A stretch of DNA of 64,000 nt from Diplosphaera chodatii (GCA_032358165.1 JAALGY010000032.1:3782001-3846000), one strand, 5' to 3'; positions 33,263-44,906 are shown, numbered from the stretch's first letter. Notes: generated from the sequence alone by a model not told the origin. Numbers and translations are program-made.

Positions 33263-33981
33263 GGCTGACTGGGCTGCTGACCCTTGGGTGAGTCCCTGCA
33301 GTCCAAGACCCCAATGCCACGCCTTGCAGGCCTGTGAGCCCCTGCTCAGCTGACCACCTGTGTCTCACATGCTTGGCTGACCGAGGCCAGGCCTTCCTGC
33401 TGTTGGAATGTTGCTTTGCCGAAAGATAACGTCTTCAACGTCCTTCTCGAGGGCTTTCAAAACAACAGGCCTCGATAACATCCCACAGCGCGAGCTGCCG
33501 CCTGACACTGTGAGGAAGGCTGATCTGCACGTGTAAAGAGCGTGACGGTCTGCGGCGGGACACCGGAATTGCAAGTAGTCTGGTCATTTCGGGATTGTCC
33601 AGTCAGACCAGTCACGGCAGCAGGACGCTGCTCGCAGCTGCTTCCCACCGGGCTCGACCTCCTGGCTGCCATCACCGATACCGTTGTGGCTTACCGGCTT
33701 TCCTCGTAGAAAGTGCAGCAGCCTGTTGGATCGCGATTGCCAGGTGCTAGCGCTGTAGCAACTGCTGCGAGCCTTCTCGACCTCCTCGGTCAGTGAGTGC
33801 GTCTCCGCGGTGCCGCAGCGCACAGCAGGCATTGGCCGCGCACGTCGCAGCAAGGATCGCTGGATCGATGTAGTTGCAAATAGACCTTGCAACATCTGCG
33901 GCCTCAAGTCGTGCGTGAACTGGATCGTGATACGGTGTCACCCAGGCAGCAGCTGCCGGCGGTGTCGGGAACCGCATCGGC
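33263..33981. promoter_or_regulatory. Divergent promoter region, RING-FYVE-SYLF (-) and PFD5 (+)
   Basis: These 719 bases separate two start codons that point away from each other, so both promoters and 5' untranslated regions must lie here. No TATA box or named operator could be assigned, and no coding exon is recognised. Confidence 0.5.
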
Positions 33982-34896
33982 ATGGCGCAGCAGCCGAAGC
34001 AGGTCCGCATCGACCAGCTGCCGCCGCAGCAGCTGGCGGGCCTGAAGCAGCAGCTGGAGGAGGAGCTGCAGGGCCTGCAGCAGAGCGCGGTGACGCTGCA
34101 GAACGTGGCATCAGAGTTCCACCAGTCCGGCGAGGCCATCCAGCACCTCGCGGAGCAGAAAGTTGGTGCGCAATATCGCAGTCACTCTGCAGCACTGTGT
34201 CCACAAAGTCATAGTGGTTTGCATTCCAAGTTGCTGAGCATGCTCAGGGTGGCTGGACGCTGGCCTGCGTCAAATCGCCTGAGTGGCGCCGTCCGATTGC
34301 AGGCCAGCCGATGCTGCTGCCGCTGTCACAGTCGCTGTACGTGGAGGGCGAGCTCGCCGACGCAGACAGCGTGCTGCTGGACATCGGGACAGGCTACTAC
34401 CTAGAGGTTTGGAAGCTGGCGACGCGCATGATCTCCATATGAAGCAGCGCTCTGTCTGCGCCTGGATAGCTGCCAAGAGCGGTATTGCAGAAGCGCCCTT
34501 GCTGCTGAAGTGCATGCATGAGAGTCGCTGTAGGGATGCGCTGACTTTGCGATACGCTGCTGATATGTGTTCAGAAGCCGCTGGACGGGGGCGTGGACTA
34601 CTGCAAGCGCAAAGTCCAGCAGATGGCGGACAACCTGCAGGAGATCTCCAAGGTGGACCGATCTGAGCTGCGACCTGGTGCATCTCTTAAGCACATGCAA
34701 AGGACCACCTGCACAAACCCGTATGTTACGCACTGTTCAACCTGTCAAGGGTTGTGGGTTCAGTGCGCAGGTGCAGCAGCAGAAGGTGCGCATGCTGATG
34801 AGCGTGGAGTCGGTGCTGGAGCAGAAGATGCAGGAGGCAGCGCAGCAGCAGGCAGCGGCCAAGGGCGGCGGGGCGGCAGCCGCAGCGGCAGATTGA
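33982..34896 (+). CDS. PFD5: Prefoldin subunit 5
   Basis: Exons 33982-34161, 34308-34406, 34575-34652 and 34771-34896 give 160 residues, normal for the subunit. The first helix begins VRIDQLPPQQLAGLKQQLEE. The beta hairpins read PMLLPLSQSLYVEGEL and VLLDIGTGYYLEKPLDGGVD, and the second helix runs from YCKRKVQQMADNLQEIS to the Gln/Ala-rich end. This is the alpha-type prefoldin pattern of PFD5 (MM-1). It forms the hexamer that passes unfolded actin and tubulin to the CCT chaperonin in the cytosol. The start has a good context and no other in-frame ATG precedes it. The exon 2 acceptor (GGCCAG|CCG) was chosen over GCAG seven bases upstream because only it keeps frame. Confidence 0.95.
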
Positions 34897-35343
34897 CCTA
34901 GCAGGCGCATGAGCTGCAGGGTTTAGCGCTGATGGGCTGCAGATGCACAGAAGGCACCCTGTATGTCGGAGCACCCAGCTGTGGCGCGCAACAGTCAGCG
35001 CATCTGGCAAACCGGGGTTCAGTGACTTCACAGCATGCAGCCTTGTGCAGCACATGGGGCGACTGACGAAGGGCAGGCTCTTGACAGTCAACACACTCGA
35101 ACGTAAGCGTTCAGACTTTGGTGCCCGTCGGGAAGGTCTGTTCTTGCAACATATTTACAGATCTGAAGGCGAACAAGCATGCTGCGTGTGTGCTGAACAG
35201 TCTTTAGTTCCACCACAGGCTCACGTAGAAACCTCACGCATATATCGGAACAGAGCAAGCTTCAACAGTCTGTCAACTTGGTTCAGTGCTGTTGACTGCA
35301 AGCACAGGGCAGTTCCCAGAATGAAGCATGGCAATCACGGTAA
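34897..35343. other. Convergent spacer, PFD5 (+) and GST2 (-)
   Basis: No gene was recognised. TGTAA on the minus strand at 35155-35159 lies 185 bases past the GST2 stop and is a candidate poly(A) signal. Confidence 0.45.
35155..35159 (-). terminator. Candidate TGTAA poly(A) signal of GST2
   Basis: This is the reverse complement of TTACA on the plus strand, 185 bases beyond the GST2 stop, in an AT-rich patch. Confidence 0.35.
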
Positions 35344-37034
35344 TCACGAGCCGAAGGCCTTCTGGAAGGCGGGGCGTGCCGAGAGGCGCTCGGTGTACTT
35401 GCGCACGTTGGGGAAGCGGCCCTCGTCATCCAGCTGCAAATGCACGAACCAGGGGTAGTGGTGCAAAGGCAGGTGCATGGGCACAGTACCGGTTACATCC
35501 TGCAGGATGTGCCCCAGCCAGCTGACCCAAGCAGCTCCTCAGACACGTCACGGCATCCCCAGAGAGCTCAGGCGCGTTTGTCATGCGATTCGGTAAGGAC
35601 ACCACTGCAGCATCTGCAACCCTGCTACAACATGCAGCAAAGCTGTCATAGCACAGCTCATGACTGAGTGGCATGGCCTGCTGCTCACCTGCACCATCTT
35701 CAGGAAGTTGGTGGCGTATCCGACGGAGATGTCGGCGACGGAGAACTCGTTGTTGATCAGGAACTCGCGCCCATTAGCCAGCTCCTTCTCCAGGACGTCG
35801 AACTGCTTCAGTGCGCTGCAACAAACAATACACAGTCTGCATCACAGATGCGTGTCCTGCGCCAGCGGCTGCAGTGTCCGACCAGCCGCCGCTAGGTCGA
35901 TGTGGCAAGCGGAGCGCGCTATGGCGTTGCACATGCTGCAAGGAACAAGGCGCTAATGGACATGTCGTTCCACACACTCTGCAGCAGCACTCACAAGTCC
36001 TTGCCCCGCTCGGCGATCTGCGGCTTGCGCTTCTCCTCCGGGAACTGGACGGTGTGCCAGAAGAAGTCCGCGAGGCCCGCCGTCAGCCCCGTCTCCGCCG
36101 CGATCGTCCACTGCAGGTAGTCCGCGCGGGCGGCGGCGTCGGACTTCGGCGGCTCCAACTTGCCGTTGCCTGCAAAGCATTGATGTTGAGATAGTGTGGA
36201 TTAGTGGTGTGAGTGGTTGCGGCGTTTGTTTGCTAACAGACCGCACGGGCGGCAGCGTACAACAGGAAATGGCCTGTGTTTCCCACCTGCTACCAACACT
36301 GACAATGGCACCGTGCTCTGAGCCCCTTGATGCTACATCTCTACCATGGATGCGCTTGCACAGAGTCAAAGTCAAGCTGTAGCAGCTTCAGCCTGTGTCT
36401 GCCGCCAGCAAGGGTGCCTGACAGCACTGCTCACCGTGCTGCTCCAGCAGCCACAGCAGGCAGGCGGTGGACTCGTACACAGACGCATTGCCCTCCACAA
36501 GTGCCGGCAGCCTGCAGTAGTTGCAGGGGGCTGTCACATACTGACAAGATTGTAGTACAGGTGGTGCACGGCGCGCAGCCTGGAAGGATGTATGCAGGTG
36601 GATCTGCTACATTAGCTTCCGTGCCTTTGCTGCCTGCTGGCGTGAATGCAGGCGGCCTCTGCAGGCACCAGAACATGCGCAGCATGCAGTGCACCAGCGC
36701 ACTTGGCGGCTGGGTTGACGGCCCGGAACTCGTCGGTCTCCAGCACACTCGGGTCCTTCAGGAAGTTCTTCTCCACGACGTTTACCGACAGACCAAGCTC
36801 CTGTGACATTACCCTAACGCTGCCATGTCAGCCGCTGTGAGCTACCACCCACTTGATGACCGCTGTTCAGAAACCGCCTGTGCCAGGAAGCATATGGCAC
36901 CCAGCTGCGCAGGTTGCCGGCGCAATATGGCACTCTGCTGCCGGAGGGCGAATGTAACTCACGTTGATGAGCCACAGCACCCTGCAGCTGCGGCTGGGCA
37001 CCACGTGGTACAGCGTCAGGCCGTCAGACGCCAT
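35344..37034 (-). CDS. Glutathione S-transferase (GST2)
   Basis: Exons (minus) 37034-36963, 36800-36703, 36511-36435, 36169-35995, 35815-35689 and 35433-35344 give about 212 residues with intron phases 0, 2, 1, 2, 0. The thioredoxin-fold N-domain starts LTLYHVVPSRSCRVLWLIN, with the likely catalytic Ser/Cys in SRSC. The glutathione-binding region is AAKLPALVEGNASVYESTAC (cis-Pro in LPAL, E-S pair). The helical C-domain has NNEFSVADISVGYA, the N-capping Asp motif of GSTs. The type resembles bacterial SRS-x-RVLW GSTs more than plant tau or phi classes. It was probably cytosolic; no targeting signal is seen. It heads a run of four same-strand paralogues. Confidence 0.93.
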
Positions 37035-38149
37035 TGCAGATGCACTCCCACTTCTGCAGTCAAACCTTTGCAGAGTCACGCTGTGCTGGCTGCAGCAGCA
37101 TTCTGATATACGCTTGCGTTCACAATGATACAAGCAAAGCCCGATGTGTGGGTGGCAACAGCTCCCTGCAGATGAGTCTGCAGGCAGAGGAACGCCTCTG
37201 GGATCACTCATGCCGCGCCCTCGAGACCCCTCAGCGGGCGTGAAACAGTCCTCACAACTCTCAAAAGCGGTGTACTACCGTATATAACATGTGTACAGTG
37301 CGGTCAGGCCCAGATAGTGAGCAGACATCAGCACCAGATTTTGTGCGAAATCGCGTCTGTCCGTAGGCCCGCACAAGCCAGCAGTCAGTCCTGAAATACT
37401 GGTGATTTTTAAGCACCCGCGGCTGGCCATTGATCATTTAGGTAGGCGGGCTGCACCGACATCATGGGTCCGCCCCTGACGTCACAACCCGTCGTGCATT
37501 ACGACGGGTCGCACCAGTGCTCACCGTAGTGCTTGACAAGATGCCCAATGCAGAACGCCAGCTCCGGAGGCAAGCGCAGAAGTGAGAGTGCTATGAGGGC
37601 AGACGGGTGGTACTGAAAGATGCCACCTGCAGAAAGTCCCTGAGCTGTCAGCAGGGTTTTGCCTCCTGTGATGACCCAACACCTTCTTTCGATGCACCAC
37701 ATGCAGGACAACAGGAAGACTCACTTCACACTTGTCATTCACTGCTGTTGCTTACACGTCTTCTTGCAGCGGACGGCTGTCAGGCAACAACAGCCGATGC
37801 AGCTCTTCATAAACTCAACAACTGGTCCATATGTGCGGCATGGATCAATTGCTTTGGCCTGTGCCGCATCCCCCGCAGATCTTGAGCTTTGGAATCATAA
37901 TCCAATAAGCTGCTCAGTGCACACATGAATGCAGTGCCACGTGTTATATCAAACAGGTTGCCAGCGCACACAAGGCCCACTGCCGATTGAAGCGCCGCCA
38001 TCGGAGGCCCACTGCCGATTGACGCGCCGCCATCGACCCCAGCACCAGCCTGCCACCAGGCCGACACACGGCTCTCACTGGCCTGACCTGCTAGTCCCAG
38101 TGCAGACTCCTGCTCCGCACCCCAAAGCTCGCCGTGCGATGCTGGTCCT
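37035..38149. other. Spacer between GST2 and GST3, with an exon-like patch
   Basis: About 1.1 kb. On the minus strand 37621-37508 has an acceptor (CTGCAG), an open frame reading FQYHPSALIALSLLRLPPEL then AFCIGHLVKHYG, and a donor (ACG|GTGAGC). It could be one exon of a small or decayed gene, but no partner exons or family were found. A 32-bp tandem repeat lies at 37974-38037. Confidence 0.35.
37974..38037. repeat. Two-copy 32-bp tandem repeat
   Basis: Copies 37974-38005 and 38006-38037 (beginning GGCCCACTGCCGATTGA) differ at two or three bases. The repeat lies between GST2 and GST3, about 110 bases beyond the GST3 stop. Confidence 0.9.
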
Positions 38150-39819
38150 CTACGAGCTGAAGGCCTGCTGGAAGGCGGGCCGCGCCATGAGGTGCTCGGT
38201 GTACTTGCGTACAAAGGGGAAGCGCGCCTCGTCGTCCAGCTGCAGGCACAGCAGGGCACTGTCAGATCACCAGTCATCAACCCGCATGTGCACGGTATCA
38301 GCACTGCACCACAGGCAGCAGACGGAGCGTGGCGGTCACGATGGACTGCACACAGATGGTGTGCTTCACATCTCGCCACTCAGAGGCACTACCTGGTGGT
38401 GTGCAGCGGGCAGCTGCCAGCTTCTGAGATAAGCCTACAGCAGAACAGGTCAGCGCTGCTGTTCTGTGTACCTGCAACATCTTCAGGGTCTGGACGGCGT
38501 AGCCGACGGAGATGTCAGCGACCGAAAACTCGTTGTTCACCAGGTACTTGCGGCCGTCAGACAGCGCCTCCTCCAGAATGTCGAAGTTCTTCAGTGCACT
38601 GCAGGCGGTGCAACGGTCGTCAGAGGGCGTTGCCTCACGTGTGCAGAGGCCGACATGCTTTCGCTTGCCTGCCATAGCAAGCATGCTGTGCACGCCCAGC
38701 CACTGCACAAGAGCAGGTCAGCATCAGGTCTACATGCTCATGAAAGGCGCAGACGAAGGCGTGATGACGAAGCAACAGGACTCACAAGTCCTTGCCGCGC
38801 TCTGCAATCTGCGGCTTGCGCTTCTCCTCGGGGAACTGCATGGTGTGCCAGAAGACGTCCATGAGGCCGACCGTCAGCCCCGTCTCCGCCGCGATTGTCC
38901 ACTGCAGGAAGGCCGCACGAGCGGCGGCATCCGACTTTGGCGGCTCAAACTTGCCGTTGCCTGCATGTGATGGCTGCCATCTGATGGACTCCTGTAATGT
39001 CATGCACAGCAGCCGCACGGCATGGCTACAGAGATGCTGCAAGGCCACTGATACAAAGCAGCGACCACCACAGAAGCTGTGGCTCGATTATTGGCATCTA
39101 ACAGCCATGGGGTCAAGCAGAGCAGTGCACGGTGCTGGCGGCAAGGGTTGGGGCACTTCAAGTGGGGGCGCACCGTGCTGCTCCAGCAGCCACAGCAGGC
39201 AGGCGGTGGACTCGAACACAATGGCGTCGCCCTCTATAAGGGCTGGCAGCCTGCGGTAGTGCCAAGTGAGGTTTGTGGAATCATCCTCAAGGTGTGGCAT
39301 TCATTCGGCCCTCTATTTATTTGCGGTTACTCGTGATTTGATGCACACAATGCCAGGGTCGGCTTGCACAGAGCATGTGCACGCATCATCGTAAATGAGC
39401 TTTCATGCCGTCGATGACAGCTGGGCATGACCATCTAGCAGCACCAGGTACACGCTAAGGCGTCACATATGGCAGACAAGCGCACTTTCCGGCTGGGTTG
39501 ATGGCCCTGAACTCGGCCGTCTCAAGCACGTTCGAGTCCTTCAGAAAGTTGGTGTCGATCAGCTTGGCTGACAGCCCGAGCTCCTGCGGCATCGGCATAT
39601 GGAAGTTCAGGCCATGCTAGCCTTGCACGCGGGTGTTGTGCATGTAGATGAATCTGCACCAGCGTATGCGCATGAGACCATGGTACAGACATTTGTCTGT
39701 GCAGCTTCCTTCTCCGCAGCGACATGCGTGCAGATGATGCTTACATTGATGAGCCACAGCACCCTGCAGCTGCGGCTGGGCACCACATGGTACAGCGTGA
39801 TCCCGCCGTTCGTTCCCAT
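38150..39819 (-). CDS. Glutathione S-transferase (GST3)
   Basis: Exons (minus) 39819-39745, 39583-39486, 39250-39174, 38960-38786, 38598-38472 and 38239-38150 give 213 residues. The six-exon layout and phases are identical to GST2, and internal exon lengths (98, 77, 175, 127, 90) match exactly. Key motifs are ITLYHVVPSRSCRVLWLIN, ELGLSAKLIDTNFLKD, LPALIEGDAIVFESTACLLW, GNGKFEPPKSDAAARAAFLQ, NNEFSVADISVGYA and RKYTEHLMARPAFQ. It is a close paralogue of GST2 and GST5, expected to be a cytosolic glutathione transferase or peroxidase-like enzyme. It probably arose by tandem duplication. The catalytic residue is likely the Ser in SRSC, by analogy with Ser-type GSTs. Confidence 0.93.
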
Positions 39820-40766
39820 CGCGACCTGCAGCCAACAGCCTGCAGGCAACAGGAGCAGACGGTCTCCACGTGCGATGCTTTTGCATCCTGAGAAGCCTGA
39901 TACTGAATCAGAATCCCAACAAAGGGGCCTGCAGCACATAGATGCCCCCGAATCTGCCCCCACACGCGACTGCACCAACTGGGACACAACCACTAGGGCA
40001 GAGCCACGTCCGCTCAGAGCCTGTTGCTCCCTTCAGACGGCTCAAAGAAGCGCAATGCTAACCAGGTATTAGTCCCGATATCGCTTGATGGGTAACCAGC
40101 CCCACACATCGCAGACGCAAGGTATGAGTGAGTCGGCACGGGTGTCTCGGTGAGAGTATTACGAAGCCTCAGGGGTATCAGCGCCTGCCATCGAGCAGTC
40201 CCAATGCAGCGGTCAGACTCCTGCGGATTGGCGTTGGGCACGGACACAGGCTGTAGGTGGGCCGCACCAGCAATCATCTGCTGCACGTGAGCTCTTCTTC
40301 TGTTGTCAGACGGCGACATATGTATATGCAGGAGCCTAGCGCACCGACTTGAAAGTCAAGTCCGCGGACTTGATGTAGATGATGATGTGTAAGCGGGTGC
40401 TGCCGGTGTGCAATCAGGCGGTGCAGCGGACGGTGGCAATCAGTGACCGTCGTGCAGGATTGACCTGGACTCTCAACAGTCCATTGATCAAATAGTACTG
40501 TGCATGGATGATGACGTACCATTCTGCAATCTGGCGATGCAACAGTGTCGAGTGAAGCCCTCCTCGACCCATCACTACCTCGTATATGCACGTCAATGTT
40601 GCTGCCAGACATGCAAAGTATAGTGTACAAAACCGCACGTCCGCGCCGGCACTAGTGGGGAAGCTGAGGATCACCCGTGTGGTGGCAGGGTCAACCCTAG
40701 CTCTCTTCGCAATGGATGATCTGTGGCCGCTGTGCATCAGCAGCGCTGCCGGCGGCACTGCCAGCG
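39820..40766. other. Spacer between GST3 and GST4
   Basis: About 0.95 kb with no recognised gene. A short hairpin-forming stretch near 40345-40375 was considered as a tRNA and rejected. Confidence 0.45.
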
Positions 40767-42252
40767 TCACAGTCTGCTGATCACGCTGCCAGCAGCGCCG
40801 CCGTCGCGAAGCACTTCCCCACTGCTTCCAGGCTCTCCCTTTCTGCCACCAACAGTGTACGCCGTCTGGTATGCTGCGCGCTGCTGGATGCGCTGCAGGT
40901 ACGCAGCCAGTGCCGGGAACCTGGCACGGTTGGCACACGAGTATGCTGAAGGGCACTCGCATTCGTCTGTCAATCCATCCATATGTGAAGTGGCTGTATT
41001 ATGGCCAGCTGCATATAGCAGCGCCGTTGCACACACTAGCGTGCCCTCCATCCAGCACGACGCACCTGGCCTCGTTCAGCAGCCGGAGGCTGTGCAGGTA
41101 GCGCACGGATACGCCGACCATGATGTCCGCCGCCGAGAATGCGTCATTGATCAGCCACGCCCTGCCCGCCAGCGCGGCCTCCAGTACTGTGTAGCCCTGC
41201 ATCGCCCTGCACGAGCGGCTGCACTCCATCAGGGTGTAAGCCAGGGTTCTGGGTCGACACCACCGACCCCGCTGAAGCGCTGAAACGCAAACCCAGAGCT
41301 GTGTGCCAAAGATCTGCATTGACTGGGAGCACCCACGACGTCGCCAACCCCGGCACCTCATCCGCCTGCGCACCTCTGCAGACCGGCAGCAGCGATGTCG
41401 GGCTTGCGCATTGCTTCTGGAAGCAGGAAGTGGTGCAGCATGTGGTCCTGCAGCGGGAGCGCCAGCTCCGTCTCCGCGCGGAAGCACCAGCCCAGCAGCG
41501 CGGCGCGGCCGGCGGCGTCATGTCGAGGCGGTTGCAGCCGGCCGCGGCCTGCAAGTAAAGCGTCCTGTGGGTCTTCCCATGGACACTATGACGACAGTGC
41601 TCCGGGCGAGTTTGCGGGCACAGCACAGTGGCGCAGCAGTCAGTTGCAACAGGGCCTTGCTTTCAGCACACGAATCAGTATCACAGGACCGTTCTGCTGT
41701 GCATCTCTGCACGTGTACACCCAGAAGGAGAGAGGGAACCGCACCAAAGCGCTCTAAAAGGTACAGCACGATGGCGCCGCTCTCATGCAGCAGCAGCCCC
41801 CTGCCATCCGTCAGCACAGGCAGCTTGCCCAGCGGGTGCAGCCTCAGGTACTCGGCGCTGTTCAGAAACCTGCAGCACGCAAGCCAGCCATGCAGCCATT
41901 CGCTGTGGTAAAGAGCGATGCTGCGCAAAGCATGCAGGAGTCCAGGAGCGCGCACCTCTGTCGGAATTTCACCTCCCGGATCGTGACTGGCACATCGCCG
42001 AGCTCCTGCAGCGGTGCCGTGGCGAGGACTGTAATACAGGCGCGTGGGCAGTGCTCATGCTTCGTGCACATGTCGGACGTGCCTAGCTGCCTGCGGCACT
42101 TGCAGTATGCGCATGTGCAGCAGCAGTAAGCAACCCAAGCACCCCACCTCAAGCAGCCAGACCGCTCGCGCTGAGCGTGTGGGAACGCAGTGGTACAGCG
42201 TCAGCTGCCGCGCCTCCTCCAGAAGCCCCTGTGCACCGGCAACTTCTGTCAT
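40767..42252 (-). CDS. Divergent glutathione S-transferase (GST4)
   Basis: Exons (minus) 42252-42148, 42005-41956, 41869-41745, 41548-41374, 41206-41066 and 40920-40767 give about 249 residues. The N-domain has LTLYHCVPTRSARAVWLLE, ELGDVPVTIREVKF, LHPLGKLPVLTDGRGLLLHE and SGAIVLYLLERFG. The C-domain has GRGRLQPPRHDAAGRAALLG and NDAFSAADIMVGVSVRYL. The 175-base fourth exon and its phases equal those of GST2, 3 and 5, showing common origin. The second intron is shifted so that exon 2 is short and exon 3 longer. The linker is basic rather than KLEPPKSD, and the C-terminus is about 20 residues longer. The SRSC Cys is replaced (TRSAR). Substrate use has probably diverged. Confidence 0.9.
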
Positions 42253-43033
42253 GTGCTGCCGCACCCGGCACAGTTTGTGTGAGGCCCACGGAACGACATC
42301 GGCCGCTTCAACCACGGCTGTTCACCTCTTGAAGCTTTGCATGAGTGGCAGGGTCGCCGGCCGTCCACGTTCCCTCGTGAAACTGGCTGTAGCCAGTCAA
42401 GCTCGTCGCCATGCTAGGATCATTGCACAGATCTTCATGCAATCTGTCACGGTGTGCTGCACCTCACAGCAGCGTGTGGCAGGCGTTCCAGGCACACTTG
42501 GTAAGAGTACAACTGCTGCGATTGATGACCAGACAAGGACACAGGATATCAGGTCGCATGGACACGGGATTGGCTCCTCCGAGACTCGTGATGCATCATC
42601 AGCATGTACTGGCCATGTCGTCCCCTAGCCCCTGTATACACTGATTCCTCTTAGACACACAACAGCCATGTCTTGCGGTTCAGGGCCTACTGCTCGAACA
42701 CCGTTCAACTGCACATCAAGAGTCTGCTGGTGTCGTAGTGATGTGTGTGACATATATACATGCATGCGGCGCAGCAACACGAGTCTGAAGTACTCGTCAG
42801 CAATCGTTCAACAGGCGAAATGCAGTCTCAGAGCTCCAGGCATGCGCAATGGTCTGGCTGCCAGCGTGTGTTGATGGCAACTAAACTGCACCCAGTCGAT
42901 CATAACGCTGCAATCCTTGAACCAACCCGCCCGCCCGCCCGTCATGGTCTCCATCCCTGCTGTGCTTTACTATTGACGCAGGCGTGCCTGTCACAACCGT
43001 GCTGCTTCTGGCTTTATTTCGGTGCCCAATTCC
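42253..43033. other. Spacer between GST4 and GST5
   Basis: About 0.78 kb. It holds the GST4 promoter side and the GST5 3' side. No coding exon or named element was seen. Confidence 0.45.
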
Positions 43034-44906
43034 TTAGGAGCCGAACGTCTTCTGGAAGGCGGGGCGTGCCGAGAGGCGCTCGTTGTACTTGCGCACATTG
43101 GGGAAGCGCGCCTCGTCGTCCAGCTGCAACCTCACAGGGTTTAGGGCTGAGGTTCATGTAATGGCAGCCAGGTCAACCGGCAGGAAGAGCGTCAGTGACA
43201 TGCAGCATTCGAGACAGCAAGATGCTTGGCGTGCCACCCTGAGCAAGGCATGGCAGCTGGGTCACACCCGCGGATCATCGCATGTTGCAGTGCGAGGATA
43301 GTCTCGACAGTGGTTTACAAAAGCTGCCGTGCCAAAATGCAATGGTTCTGCTGCCAGCGCGTGTCAGAAGATGGTATAGACCAGTATAAGCACAGTGAGA
43401 TGGCAGTGATGATAGGACGCGTAGGCAACTGTCTGCTGCCAACAGTAGGTTGCCGGTTACCTGCAACATCTTCAGGAAGAAGGTAGCGTATCCCACAGAG
43501 ATGTCGGCGACCGAGAACTTGTTGTTCACCAGGTACGGGCGGCCGTCAGCCAGCGTCTCCTCCAGGATGTCAAACTGCTTCAGTGCGCTGCAGCATATGT
43601 GACACATCATCTCACAGCAACTTGCGGCCAACAGTATGTGTAGTGTGTGCCCACAAGCCTTACATTCCTCCCGGCAGCAGCAGTGGCTCGATCTCTGAAT
43701 GGGAGTTGCAAGCGCATGCCGTCCTGCAGATGAGGCCTCTCAGCACATTGGTGCTGGTGATCAGTTGCAGGCGGGACTCACAAGTCTTTTCCGCGCTCGG
43801 CGACCTGCGGCATGCGCTGCTGCTCCGGCAAACGGGTGGTGTGGCAGAAGACGTCCACGAGGCCGGCGGCCAGACCCGTCTCCGCCATGACCGTCCACTG
43901 CAGGAAGGCCGCACGCGCGGCAGCGTCCGACTTTGGCGGCTCAAAGTTGCCGTCACCTGCACAGGACATCACGCTTGGCAGTCCGGCAGTTCCGGCAGTT
44001 CGGCAACACTGGGAACGTCACGCTGGCAGATGGTGGAGCTGCACATGCAGCTGGGACGCTGGCAAACGCACCTCTGTGCAAACGAACACCATTTTATTCA
44101 TCTCATGCATATGGATTTTGACCGACCAACGCCGCCAACCAGCATTGTGACGGCAACCTGAAGTGGCTTCAGCGACTGCCCACGAGATAGAGCCGACGAC
44201 GTGCATGCTGATGGCTCACCATGTTGCTCCAGCAGCCACAGCAGGCAGGCGGTCGGCTCGAACATGATGGCGTCGCCCTGACGGAGTGCCGGCAGCCTGC
44301 AGCAGCAGCACATGGTCCATCATGTTCCGAAAGACAGGCCGAGGTGAGCTCGGCACCTTCTCAAATCACGCAGACTGGTGCAGCGGCGGCCCAGTGGGTA
44401 GCAATCGTAGGGTTTGACACCAGAGAAGGTCCGCCGTGCCTCTGCAGTCTATTGCCGTGCTCAGGGTTAGTCCCCAAGGGTGCACTTGACACCAGCCTTT
44501 GCAACGTGCAACATACACATACGCACTGTCCAGCTGGGTTGACGCCCCTGAACTCCTCCGTCTCAAGCACAGAGGGGTCCTTCAGGAAGTCCTTCTCGAT
44601 CAGCTTGACTGGGAGTCCGAGTTCCTGAAATCAATCAATGGCAAGACGATGTTGGTTGAGGACATCCAAGCCTTGACGAGAATACCTTGAGCACCTTGAG
44701 CACCTTGAACACCTTGAGCGAGCGGGCCCGCACAAGAAGCCAGCAGACTGCAGGCTTAGCAGCTGTGCAGGCATGTGACAATGCATTCAGATCTGGCACT
44801 GTGCAGCGGGGATCGTGCAATTGTTGCTATGCTTGCTCACATTGATGAGCCACAGCGGCCTGCAGCTGCGGGCGGGCACCACATGGTATAGCGTCATGGC
44901 CACCAT
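43034..44906 (-). CDS. Glutathione S-transferase (GST5)
   Basis: Exons (minus) 44906-44841, 44624-44527, 44296-44220, 43956-43782, 43587-43461 and 43123-43034 give 210 residues. Internal exon lengths are identical to GST2 and GST3. Motifs are MTLYHVVPARSCRPLWLIN, ELGLPVKLIEKDFLKD, LPALRQGDAIMFEPTACLLW, GDGNFEPPKSDAAARAAFLQ, NNKFSVADISVGYA and RKYNERLSARPAFQ. It differs from GST2 and GST3 at otherwise shared sites (PARSC for PSRSC, EPTAC for ESTAC at the glutathione gamma-glutamyl site), so activity may differ. Intron 1 contains a 9-bp repeat (44684-44720). A second in-frame ATG at codon 4 could also start translation. Confidence 0.93.
44684..44720. repeat. Nonamer tandem repeat ACCTTGAGC, about four copies
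   Basis: Near-perfect 9-bp units lie in GST5 intron 1, one with AAC for AGC. Confidence 0.8.

Noticed and set aside
33262..33675. Upstream extension of the RING-FYVE-SYLF gene on the minus strand
   Set aside because: Frames here lack a start-consistent join to the RING exon, whose own ATG directly precedes the RING motif.
40340..40380. tRNA-like hairpin (CGACTTGAAAGTC)
   Set aside because: It resembles a Ser anticodon arm, but there is no acceptor stem, no GGTTCGAA T-arm and no intron-compatible spacing.
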